DNA of 64,000 nt from Effrenium voratum (lineage: Eukaryota; Sar; Dinophyceae; Suessiales; Symbiodiniaceae): positions 477,001 to 541,000 of the forward strand of contig CAUJNA010003497.1 in the NCBI GenBank assembly GCA_963377175.1, in the 5' to 3' direction. The translations under genes and the position numbers were made by a program. Shown here piece after piece: positions 1 to 8,899 of this stretch; within the stretch, counting starts at the first letter, position 1; each line of letters begins with the position of its first letter. The notes under the pieces are model-generated. The model did no database searches and was not told the DNA's origin. It saw only the letters and a program-made list of their open reading frames with translations.

Positions 1-89
1 GGTCCCCGGCATCAAAAAAAGAGAGGCCTCGGAAGTGGAGGCACCAGCTTTGCTGACGCAAAGTATCTGTGCCCGCTTCCTGACCCAAC

Positions 90-225
90 TGACAGCGAAC
101 ATGTGGGTCAAATGGAAACCCAACCTCTAAACACTACAAGGCTAAAAGGCTAAAAGGCTAAAAGGCTATATAAAAGGCTAAAAGGCTAAGGGGATGGCCG
201 GGAGCCACAAGGTATCAGCCCAGAT
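90..225. mobile_element. Introner-like element, GGCTAAAAGG/TGGAAACC family
   Basis: The segment carries GGTCAAATGGAAACCCAACCTCTAAACAC, then tandem ctaaaagg units, then ctaaggggatggccgggagccacaagg. The same order of blocks (ttaaatggaaaccactaaacac, ggctaagg, ggctgggaaccaccaag) recurs at 36,899-36,993 and 55,886-55,992, with the 3' part at 43,000-43,050. Here the ggctaaaa unit is amplified about seven times. Confidence 0.5.
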
Positions 226-507
226 TTCCCGCGGCTGAAGCTAAGATCCGCCTTTTGCTTCCTGCTCGCCCGGCTGTCTGCTGATTGGCGATCCAGGAAA
301 GCGCTAAAAGCGCCAAACATATGGCCCAACAGGGTACACACACACACACTTGCATGTCGGGGTGTTTTTTGAGGGTGCCCCTTCTCCGCTAGTCTTAAAT
401 GAAAAAAGCCAGAACAAAGAACCGAAGCCATTTTGAAAGGCCCCCCAAAAAAAGACAAACACACACACACACACACCCATGTTCAGATTCCGCTTCGTGT
501 CCCGCTC

Positions 508-3500
508 TCATAGCTGCGCCAGTTGGGTCAGCTTCTCTCGCTGGGCGTCGCCTCAGTTTTTTCAGCTGTCAGTTGGCTGTGTTGCATCGGTCCAACCCGT
601 GGAGGTTTTCCTTGGTTCCAATGTTCGATTTGCACCAAATCGCATTGGCTCCACTACCCCCAGGAAAATGGGGCGAACAACTTGGCTTGTGCTCAAGTAC
701 AAGGAGCGAAGGTATCCCCTTATACCCCCCCGCCTTTTGGGGAAATGCCCCAGAAAGGCTTGCCTATCCTCCAGTAGAGAGGTTAGAATAAGGGTACCTT
801 TTTTTTTCTGTAGTCCATTTAGTAGGGGAACCCTCCCCCAAAGAAGGGTAACAGTTGCTGATGTCACCCTAACACACGGATTTCTGACCGAAACCGCTGC
901 CAGTGGCAAAGGATCTTGGTGCCGAACTTTCGCTCCACCTGGCCCAGGTCGCCGATGAAGCGCTTCACGGCGGCCTGGTACATGGGCCGATCGACCTTGG
1001 TCAGGTCGTCCACCTGCCGGGTTGGGCCAAAGGGTCGTTTTCTCCCCCCCCCCAACCCCCCCCCCTCTGGCTGGAGTCTCCTTCTGACCCCAAAAAATGG
1101 TTGGTCATTGCCCGAAATCATGGGGTCATGGACCAATTTTTCAACGGCCATGGAGACTCCAGGGATTTCCAAGGCCTGTAAGACGACTTTTCTCAAAGGA
1201 TTTCCAGCTCAGCGTGTGGAATCCACAGGCACGGACAGTATCAGGTTTTCATTCTCCAAGCGGTGCTTGTCAAAAGCTTGGTCGCAGACTGTGTTGTGCT
1301 CAGTTGTTCAGCGACCCTGGAAAAAGGGAACCCTTTTTTGGGAAGACCATTTTAGTGGGGCAGCCACCAAAAAAAAAATGGAAAAAGGGGGCCACTGAAC
1401 AACTGAGTGTGTGTGTGTCGGTCTGGGCATCCTTTTTTTTCCCGACGGCCTTGGCCCCAAAAAATGGGCGACTCAAAAATCAGATGCTCAGATTCTGGGT
1501 CTGTCAATGAAGTCTCCCCCTAAAAAATCAAACTAGTTTTGAAGAAGATTCCTGCGGCAAGGGCAACCCAAGTTCCTGAGCAATGGCGTGTTTTGTTTGA
1601 GGGACGTCCATCTGACAGCTCAACACATTCCACCCATTTTCTTTGGGCGGGCTACATGCGCTTCCCTGTCTAGCCAACCAACCAGACAAGGAAAGATAAC
1701 ACATGCCGAAGAAACCCAACTCATCCTGTCAAAGGGGCAGCCCCCCGTCACACACACACAAATGGGGGGGTTTTCCCTAAGGGGACGCGTTTTCCCTTGA
1801 AACCCTTCCAAAACGCGGTACCCTCGGCGTGGGCATGGATAGTTGCGACGGTGTTTCTGTCTCTGCGAAATCTCAAATCAAAGCTTGAGCTGGTTGGGCC
1901 CCTCTTGCTGTATAGGCTGCCTGGGTTCCGCAAAGAGCTTGGAGTAACCCGGTTGTTCCGCATTTCACTTGGACGCAACATGACGCAACAAACCCCTCTG
2001 GTCGAGTGGAACTAAGCCAAGGTCGGCACAATTCCACTTAGGGAAGCCTCCGTGTAGTTGGTGTTGAAGTTGGAAGCCGAAAGGAAGATGGGGAGACCGT
2101 TTTGGGGGCGAGGCGAGGGTTCCCGAATCTTAAGACAAACCCGTTTGTCGCTTCACGCAAGGGTGCAAATACATCTGTATATATATATATTATATATCCC
2201 CTGCGGCAACTGTGCGAAGCACACCGGGGCTTGAACTGATGCTAACTTCGCGTTTCACCGATCCTTTGCCAAACGTGACACTTTGAGTGGGATCGCGACA
2301 AATCTCCGTGAAACGCTAAAATCTAAAAGTCCGAGGGTACTGGGAACTGGGCAAGATACAGCACCATTTTGGAGGAGAGCCCAAGCGTCAGGGCTCATGA
2401 AAATGGGCCTGCTGTAGTACCGTCTCGTCGAAGTCCTCGATGGCCGCTTCGTACTGCGAGCCATGATCCTGACCCAAGCCCAGCTTGGGCCGCAGGTTTA
2501 AACACTTTGGATCCAAAGAAATGGGATCACGGGAAGAGTCTGGGGGTGTAGGGCTCCCCCTACAAGCATAGGACTTTTGGATAAATCCAGTCAAGGAGCG
2601 ACCTCTTCCGTTGGAATTCACACGTTGTGCGAGGATTCTGGTGTTTTCCACCGAAGTATTGCCACCAAATTGCAGTGTCTGTTTGGACGAGTCACTGTAC
2701 AGTTCCCTACCTCCATTTGAGGACATCCCGCAGTCATGTTTGATTCAACCAGATTGATTCCGCGGCCATTGCCCCCTACACACAAACTTCGTTGTATGTT
2801 GCCTTGATAAACCCCTCCCATTTGGAAAGTAAAAGGTGCTACAATTTAATGTTTTTGCGCCCGGATTTTCTCTCGGGAAACACTTTCTATTATTCATGAC
2901 CCCCAAGGCAGGCCCAGGACCCGCAAATCCATGGAACGTACGGAAGCTTCAACAACTGGTTTGGAAAAGCTTGGGAGAGAAAGGTCGGCAAGAAAGGAAA
3001 GCCAAGGCTGCCTAGACTTCCCCTTTCAACATCACTCTCAGAAGGAACTCAATTTACATCGGCCCAAAAGGTGGCTTTTAGAGGCCAAAGGCGAAATATC
3101 GGGACCCTCAATTTGCAGTTTTTATTGGTGACTTGGCGTTTGAACCCCTGGCTCTTGTAGAGTCTACGGCTGCATGGGAAGCACCCCCGGCACCTGTCCA
3201 AGCCATGAAAATGCAAATCAAAGAACAAGAAGGCTGACAGTGGTGGGGTACAGGTCAGATGAAGGCGTTCACACGAGGTTAAGACCACCCGCCCGTGTTC
3301 TCACTTGCCCAAAGGACCTGGAAAAAACAGATGATCACCGTTTGGGACCTTTCCGAAGGATGGTTCTCAAAATCGGAAAATCGGAAGGTCGCAAGGTCGG
3401 GTCGCTTTGGGCAAGTGAATGTTACGAACATCACGTTCTCCTCGTGGTACTCCACGAAGGAGCTCCAGTCACTGGATTCGCAGCTGCAATGCGCCGGCAG

Positions 3501-4586
3501 GCTGCCCTTCAGCCGAGCCTTTGACGTGGAGATGGGGGGCTATGCCAGGATAAGCCAAAGGTGAGCCCTTAATGGGGCCTCATTACGAGGTCAATAAGGG
3601 ATAGACTCCTTCCCCATGCCCCCCCGTCAAAATTTCACGATTTGACCCAAAGACTTCAAACAATTGGTGAGATGCTCTAGGCTCTAGAGTCTGGGATGCT
3701 CAGAAAACAGAGTCTCAAGCAAGCCAATCTCGCAGGCTGACACGGCGGGTTTTGTGTGTTGTGTATGATCAGCCCGCCCCTTACAAAACCTGCCACATTT
3801 ACTTTGTGTTGTTGTTTGTAGGCCATACTTACCTTTTAAAAAATAAGCAATGCTGGCTGGGAGCAGCATGCTGTGCAACTTTCTGCAACAAGGCATACGG
3901 TTAGGCGGTGAATGAATGGTTGGTTGCCTGTGACTGGGTGGGGGGGAGGGAGTGACTCCCATCTTCCCGGGCAACCCCCTTGCCCCCACAATAGAACACA
4001 TTTTGCGCAACATGTCTCGGGCTGTTGGACTGTACCAGTGGTCTTAGTTGAACTGTGAGAGCGTATACCGGGAAACTACACTCCACCGACCTTCTTCCTG
4101 TTCTCCAGCTCACTCCAGAGGGGAGCGGCGTGGTATGAAACTTGATGGTGCTTCTTGCTTTCCCGCACACAACGTGGATTCCTGGGACCGGTCGTCCCAG
4201 GACCCAGTCCTGGAACTGGTCCCGGGATGGGCCAGGACTGGCCTACAGCGAGAGCCAGGACCGGCAGCACTGGACTGGTTCTGGGACAGGTCCCACGACT
4301 GGTCCCAAAGAAATGATGGTGATGGTGATGGTGATGGTGATGATGGCGATGGTGATGGTGATGGTGATGGTGATGATGGCGATGGTGATGGTGATGGTGA
4401 TGAAGATGATGGAGATGGTGATGGTGATGGTGATGGTGATGATGGCGATGGCGATGGTGATGGTGATGATGGCGATGGCGATGGTGATGGTGATGGTGAT
4501 GGTGATGATGGCGATGGTGATGGTGATGATGGCGATGGTGATGGTGATGATGAAGATAAACCTCATGATGATGGTGATGATGATGG

Positions 4587-4639
<53 letters not shown>

Positions 4640-7619
4640 AGAATGAGAAGTAAAGGGGCGATTATTAGTGTGGTTTGCGCTTCACTGCAATATTTAAGTT
4701 TGTGCATTGCATTGCGGCAGCACCTTACTTGGCTGGCTGTATATAAGCTAAGCCTCTGCTGACAGCGAGCTTGTTAAAGGCTTGGGGCACAACAAATGTG
4801 CAGAGATCGTATCAGTACCGACTTTGCATGCAAGCATGGCATACCTTGCTTTGCAGCCATGAACCATATAGCTAATGTGCAAGACGACTTGCTCGAGCAG
4901 GATTGCCCGCTTTCCCACAACCCAGGTGCATTTTTGCAAAGTTCCCCCACACGAAGGGGTTCTAACAGTCAGAGGTTGGCATGGTGTCCAGATCGCGGCA
5001 CCGATGCGAGCCTCGCTCATTTCAACTGGGCAGGGCCACATGGGAAGGTCCGGGCGCGCAGGTGTATTTGGCGGGCGCGGTCTGGCCTGCTCGCGCCACA
5101 GGCGCGGGGCGAATATTAAACATCAAGCTACATCCTTGGAGGACTTTGTGTGTGTTGAATCACAGTCGCTGTGGCGCGGTGCAAATTTTCAAAGTGCACC
5201 CCCTGCGTGGGCACCTTGAATCGCTGCTGCTGTGGCGCGAAGTTTGAACATCGAAAGTTACCTCTCGGATCGTCTCGTTGCGCGGACTGGAACATCAAGA
5301 GGTGACCCTCTGCGCGCGTTGAGTTGCTCTCGCTGTGCTGCGGTGCGAGATGCAAACTTCTACATTGAGAGTGACACATTTGCGGACTTTGGGTTGGTCA
5401 GAGTCAGTCTCGCTTTGGCGCGGTGCACAATACAAACATCGAAAGCACGAGGGAATTGGGGGAGAGATGTTGCGTCCTTCCTTCATCATCTGACGCAGTT
5501 GGGGATAGAAAATGAGTGTAAAGGAAGGTAAACGACACTTCATGCCGAGACATGGGACAAACAAGAGAGACAACTACAGGCAAGTTGTCCTCCCTTGTGT
5601 CTCCCATGTCTCGGTCAAGAATCTGTGGCATCTTATATGAAATAAATGAAGGATGCTGATGACCGAGAGCGGCAAAGAAAGAGGTCCCGCTCATCCATTA
5701 GAATTGCATGGGTGACCGATCAGTTCGAACATGGCTCCCCAGTGCATCCATCTCCCTTGCTGAGTGCACCCATTGGTTGGGTATGCTAAATGATTTTTAC
5801 TCACGGTGGAAAAGTCCCAACTTCCCAACCCGACATGGGTGCTGAATTTTCATTGGGGATCGTTTGGTAGACATCATGTAGGCGGGGATTCATGTCCAAC
5901 CACTTGTGAGGTGAATTCATGGTCGCACGGTTTCGGGTAGGCCGGTCTACTGCCAAGATTTTTGGTTCCGACTCGCCTCGGGGCCCGTGAGTTGCCATGA
6001 TGTGACCTAACCCACCCTAAATCGCAGCCCTGGAAAGTCCTCCGGTGGCAAACACAACAGGCGAGCAACTGACCCGTGGGCCAAAGCAGGTATCTGGCGT
6101 CTCCTTCTGACCCTTTAAAAATGGTTGGTCATTACCCAAAATAAAGGGGTCATGGACCCATTTTTACAGGGTCATGGAGACTCCAGGTAAAAAGATGGGT
6201 TCAAGTGAGGAGCTGAAAAGAGGCACACCGACTCGTGCATCGCCTCGACCACTCCCAGCAGCGTGGCAGACTGCATCGCCTTGATGGAGGAGTCTTCGTC
6301 GACCGGATTCATCAAGAAGCGATCAGAACACGTCAATTGCCAGCTCTGGCGGTTCCAGGGGATGTAGCACTTGAAGGGGTGCCTATAAGCGCTGCTGGGG
6401 CCTGAGTCCCTGAAAGGGTTGAACAGATCTGTTTAAACCTGTTTGAACACCTGTTTGAAAGGCTTGCCTTCAAAAGCGACAACAAGAAAAACATGTCTTA
6501 AACCAAGCCCGCCTGAAATGGCTATGCCAATAAGCCACCCATGCCTGGAAGGTGTCCGGGAGTTTGCAATTCGGCTCTCCAGGAAGGGCGTGCATGGCGT
6601 GAACGATCGCGTGATAACGGGGCCCTCCGCCATTGGCGCAATGCCTCAAACCCCAACTCCGAACGCACCCTGAGTGAGGAATTCAAAAACACCTGGTAGA
6701 CCATCACCTTTATACTCACTTTCCTTGCCCATCCTAAAGTGTCCCAAATCGGGAACTCATTTTGGATGGAGTACACACGGAATTCCACGAGTACATCTTT
6801 GTGATTTGAAGGGAGCATCACCTCCGCCTCGCTCGTGGCAGGGGGCGGGGGTGGAATGGCAATGGAATTCCAGAGGTCGGACTCTCCCCCGATTCCATTT
6901 GAGCGCGAAAACACCAGCCGAATTCTAGAAAACAGTTTGGAGGCAGCAAATGTAACGGCAAAAGTAAAACCATTTGAGTCACAATCAAAACCCGGTACAA
7001 AATGGTCGACCCAGAACCATGTAAAGAACTAAGAATGCGGGCGCAGCCATCTATGGCTGGGATCGTCCCTTACTAACCTTCACTTACCCGGGTTTTGATT
7101 GTGGCTCATTTGCGGCTTCGTCTGGTCAAACAAGTCCGGTTGTCAGGCAAATGGAGGAAGCTCAATTTAACATAAGACATATTCTCAGGCAAATGGAGGC
7201 AACCCGCTGGGGTGTGTCTTTTCCGGAGGGCATGTTTGGTGTCCAAGAGAAATCGGGCACGGAGTCACTCATCAACAAGTCGATTCAGAGACATCAAGGG
7301 GATTTCGGACCTGAATTGGCCAAACAAGTTCAAGCATGTTCTGCTTCCCTCTAGCTGGTGTGGGTTGGTGGTTTGGAGGTTAGGGCTGGCTTCCCATCTG
7401 CCTCTGGAACCCTCTCACATCCCCACCAATCCAACCAACCAAGAAGTCTAAAGATCCAACCCAATAGCAGTCAAGAAAATTACTTGTTACGCCGGTGCAC
7501 TTGTACTGGGACAGCACATGGTCTCGCGGCCGACGCACCATGACGGCACTCTCCTCGAAGTGGCCTTTGGAGAAGTCGGAAAGGCACGTCTCTTCGCTGT
7601 AAAGGTTCTCCTTGGATGA
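508..7619 (-). CDS. Gene A: multi-exon protein-coding gene of unknown function, C-terminal part
   Basis: Proposed exons in transcription order are 7619-7491, 6391-6229, 3539-3426, 2483-2421, 1013-923 and 551-508, ending at TGA 508-510. From 6229 downstream every junction keeps the frame: three junctions are phase 0 with donors gtgtgc, gtaaca and gtacta and acceptors ending AG. The last junction needs a GC donor (ggcacc). The join from 7491 (phase 0) to 6391 (phase 2) does not match, so at least one exon between them is missing from the model. Third-position G/C is about 92 percent in exon 1013-923 and 74-80 percent in the others. Recognisable stretches are FKCYIPWNRQSWQLTCSDRF and, near the C terminus, VDDLTKVDRPMYQAAVKRF. 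No signal peptide, membrane segment or known domain was recognised. The 5' end was not found. The antisense of exon 6391-6229 also reads open, which is the main alternative. Confidence 0.58.
769..853. mobile_element. Family 1 introner-like element (CTCCAGTAG terminal repeat)
   Basis: The copy has CTCCAGTAGAGAGGTTAG at one end, then aagggtacc, a T-run with ctgtag, and tagtaggggaaccctccccc. The blocks match the copies at 17,731-17,836 and 48,942-49,039. The distal end here (aagaagggtaacag) is diverged. It lies in the last intron of gene A. Confidence 0.65.
923..1013 (-). CDS. Gene A exon, strongest coding signal in the gene
   Basis: This 91 bp exon reads VDDLTKVDRPMYQAAVKRF and continues with a charged helix-like stretch. 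Almost every codon ends in G or C (my count is 36 of 39 when the flanking codons are included). The acceptor is ccggcag immediately upstream on the minus strand. The 3' boundary is uncertain: a GC donor at ttcg/gcacc gives the phase needed by the final exon. A palindromic element (1,071-1,162) lies in the intron upstream. Confidence 0.55.
1071..1162. mobile_element. Family 2 introner-like element (CTGGAGTCTCC palindrome)
   Basis: Near-perfect terminal inverted repeat: CTGGAGTCTCC at the left and GGAGACTCCAG at the right. The interior (ccaaaaaatggttggtcatt) is shared with 6,094-6,186 and 17,953-18,043. Confidence 0.7.
4077..4165 (+). mobile_element. Dispersed repeat ending beside a tandem array (retroposon-like 3' end?)
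   Basis: The block ctccagaggggagcggcgtgg followed by tatgaaacttgatggtgctt resembles 8,083-8,155 (gcagaggggaccggcgtggg) and 59,028-59,096 (ggtatgcaacttgatggtgt). All three copies are in the same orientation and each is followed by simple or tandem repeats. The origin is unknown. Confidence 0.4.
4170..4315. repeat. GGGACCGGTCCC-type repeat, diverged
   Basis: Contains repeated variants of gggaccggt, ggtcccgggat and gggacaggtccc. This is a diverged copy of the self-complementary repeat that is much denser at 8,203-8,455. It lies directly before the GAT microsatellite. Confidence 0.6.
4316..4638. repeat. GATGGT/GATGAT microsatellite
   Basis: About 320 bp of gatggt, gatgat and gatggc units ending in a pure gat run. 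It reads open in all forward frames (Asp/Gly, Met/Val and similar), which is an effect of the repeat and not evidence of a protein. A related array is at 23,304-23,441. Confidence 0.95.
5090..5445. repeat. Diverged tandem repeat, period about 80 bp
   Basis: Roughly four to five diverged units share variants of tgtggcgcggtgcaaa and aacatcgaaag. The repeated word gctgtggcgcg and its variants recur at about 80 bp spacing. No coding signal was identified. Confidence 0.6.
5545..5614. repeat. Inverted repeat, stem about 31 bp
   Basis: The left arm 5,545-5,575 (ccgagacatgggacaaac...) and right arm 5,583-5,614 (...gtctcccatgtctcgg) are reverse complements with a few mismatches and a loop of about 7 bp. 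It resembles a small foldback element. Confidence 0.7.
6094..6186. mobile_element. Family 2 introner-like element
   Basis: Left end CTGGCGTCTCC and right end GGAGACTCCAG are inverted repeats. The interior aaaaatggttggtcattacc matches other family members. It lies in an intron of gene A. Confidence 0.72.
6229..6391 (-). CDS. Gene A exon, cysteine- and tryptophan-containing segment
   Basis: This 163 bp exon (1 + 54 codons) begins after acceptor ccccagcag and ends at donor gtgtgcc in phase 0. It encodes FKCYIPWNRQSWQLTCSDRF followed by an acidic turn and a hydrophobic helix (SATLLGVVEAMHES). The next intron contains a palindromic element at 6,094-6,186. On the plus strand the element could instead be read as an intron with donor gtatct, so the strand is likely but not certain. 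Confidence 0.5.
6976..7107. mobile_element. Family 4 introner-like element with target-site duplication
   Basis: The terminal inverted repeat is about 20 bp: GAGTCACAATCAAAACCCGG at the left, and at the right the reverse complement with one mismatch, ending gattgtggctc. ATTT flanks both ends (6,972-6,975 and 7,108-7,111), consistent with a target-site duplication. Confidence 0.78.
7491..7619 (-). CDS. Gene A exon, most 5' exon found
   Basis: 129 bp, 43 codons, phase 0 at both ends. It starts after acceptor ctgagaag and ends at donor gtaaca. The peptide is acidic then basic (SEETCLSDFSKGHFEES, then VRRPRDHVLSQYKC). Third-position G/C is about 78 percent. No initiator methionine is supported here, so the gene continues upstream on the minus strand beyond what I could find. 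Confidence 0.5.
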
Positions 7620-8082
7620 CTTCTCAGTTGGGCAGTGATCCTTACATTATACACCTGAACATTGCCTTGTAAATGCAGGTGTCCCTTTATTTTGGTGAAA
7701 AAAAACAGGTTTCAAATGGGCACAATGTATCTTTTGAGGAGCCCTGTTAGGGGTTGATCAAATCCGTGATACATGGAATGACCGTTGGTTACTCAGAAGA
7801 TGATGCCTACCCCACATGGGCCGTTTGGACCAAAAAAGGTGAACCTTCTGGACACATTACTACAAATGCAACGAGGGAACACCCAAAGTCAAAAGGTCGG
7901 CTTTAGAACTAGCCATACGTCATAAACACATAGATGGCATAGGTAAATGTTACGCTCAAACCAGGGCCCACTATGTTCAACCGAACTGGCCTGAAAATAA
8001 TAACTATGTGATGCATGGCAGCCAGCCCGAAATGGGGTGGACAAACAAAAACACACTGTCCATGCTTCACAGACTTGAAATC

Positions 8083-8155
8083 CGCCGACCCTCTGCCTCC
8101 CGTCCCAGCCTCCTGCAGAGGGGACCGGCGTGGGATGCAACTGGAAGTGATTGGA
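8083..8155 (+). mobile_element. Dispersed repeat beside GGGACCGGTCCC array
   Basis: Second copy of the block seen at 4,077-4,165. It begins with aaatccgccgacc, also present in the copy at 59,028, and ends in ggatgcaactggaagtgatt. The GGGACCGGTCCC array begins about 50 bp later. Confidence 0.4.
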
Positions 8156-8202
8156 ATCAATGATAGTCCCTGGGGGGCACGCCCGAACCCACAAAAAGTG
8201 GA

Positions 8203-8455
8203 GACCGGTCCCGGGACCGGTCCCGGGACCGGTCCTGAGACCAGTCCTGGGACCAGTCCTGGGACCGGTCCTGGGACTGGTCCTGGGACCCTGGTTCTGC
8301 TGTTTCAGATTACTTGCAGTCAGCCAAACCGGTGCTGGGACCGGTCCCGGGACCGGTCAGCAGTCCCGGGAGGGACCGGTCCTGGGACCAATCCCAGGAC
8401 CGGGGTTTGGTCCTGGGACCAGTCTGGGAAGCCGGTCCCGGGATCGAGTCCTGGT
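8203..8455. repeat. Self-complementary GGGACCGGTCCC repeat array
   Basis: About 250 bp built from ggtcccgggaccggtcctgg variants. The unit is itself palindromic, so each strand carries the same repeat. Diverged versions lie at 4,170-4,315 and 15,380-15,640. Confidence 0.85.
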
Positions 8456-8499
8456 GTGACCGCTGGTACTTCAAATTGTTGTGGTGCGACCTTTCCGGA

Positions 8500-8672
8500 C
8501 TGGCACCCAGGACGCTGGACAGGGTCCCAGGTCGTCACTGATTGCGACCAGTTGAGGGGGACCAACAGCCTTCTTTCTAGGACCAGCTCAACGTGACTTC
8601 GGCACAAACCGGCCCGTGCGGTTATTGACGGAGCTGTCATCTGTCTGACTTTTCCGTTAATCCTTGTGGTAG
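8500..8672 (+). repeat. Dispersed repeat flanking the satellite block, left copy
   Basis: Shares ctgacttttccgttaatcct and the preceding block (gacttcggcacaaaccggcc, variant) with 15,493-15,575, in the same orientation. Both copies adjoin GGGACCGGTCCC-type sequence, so they bracket the 8.9-15.1 kb satellite region. Confidence 0.65.
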
Positions 8673-8899
8673 CCAGCAAACTTCATGTGGGGCCTTGGCT
8701 TGTGGGGGCCTTCTGCCCTCCAGAAAAAAACTTGAAGCCACGGGAAAACACAGGAAAAACACCAAAAAACCCAGATCCCAAACCTGCCCAAGCGCCCAAA
8801 GTCGACGCTGGCTCAGCGCGTCTCAAGAACATGCCGACGTGATTTACTCTTGTACTGATCACTGCAACATCTAAACATCCGAACGTAAGCTGAGCGCAC

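Noticed and set aside
4048..4762. Asp/Gly-, Met/Val- and Ile/Thr-rich frames over the GAT array
   Set aside because: They are direct products of the trinucleotide repeat. The flanking parts have no coding bias.
6030..6390. Plus-strand gene using the family 2 element as an intron (donor gtatct)
   Set aside because: The left and right frames join, but codon bias is lower than in the minus-strand exon 6391-6229, which chains in phase with three more exons.
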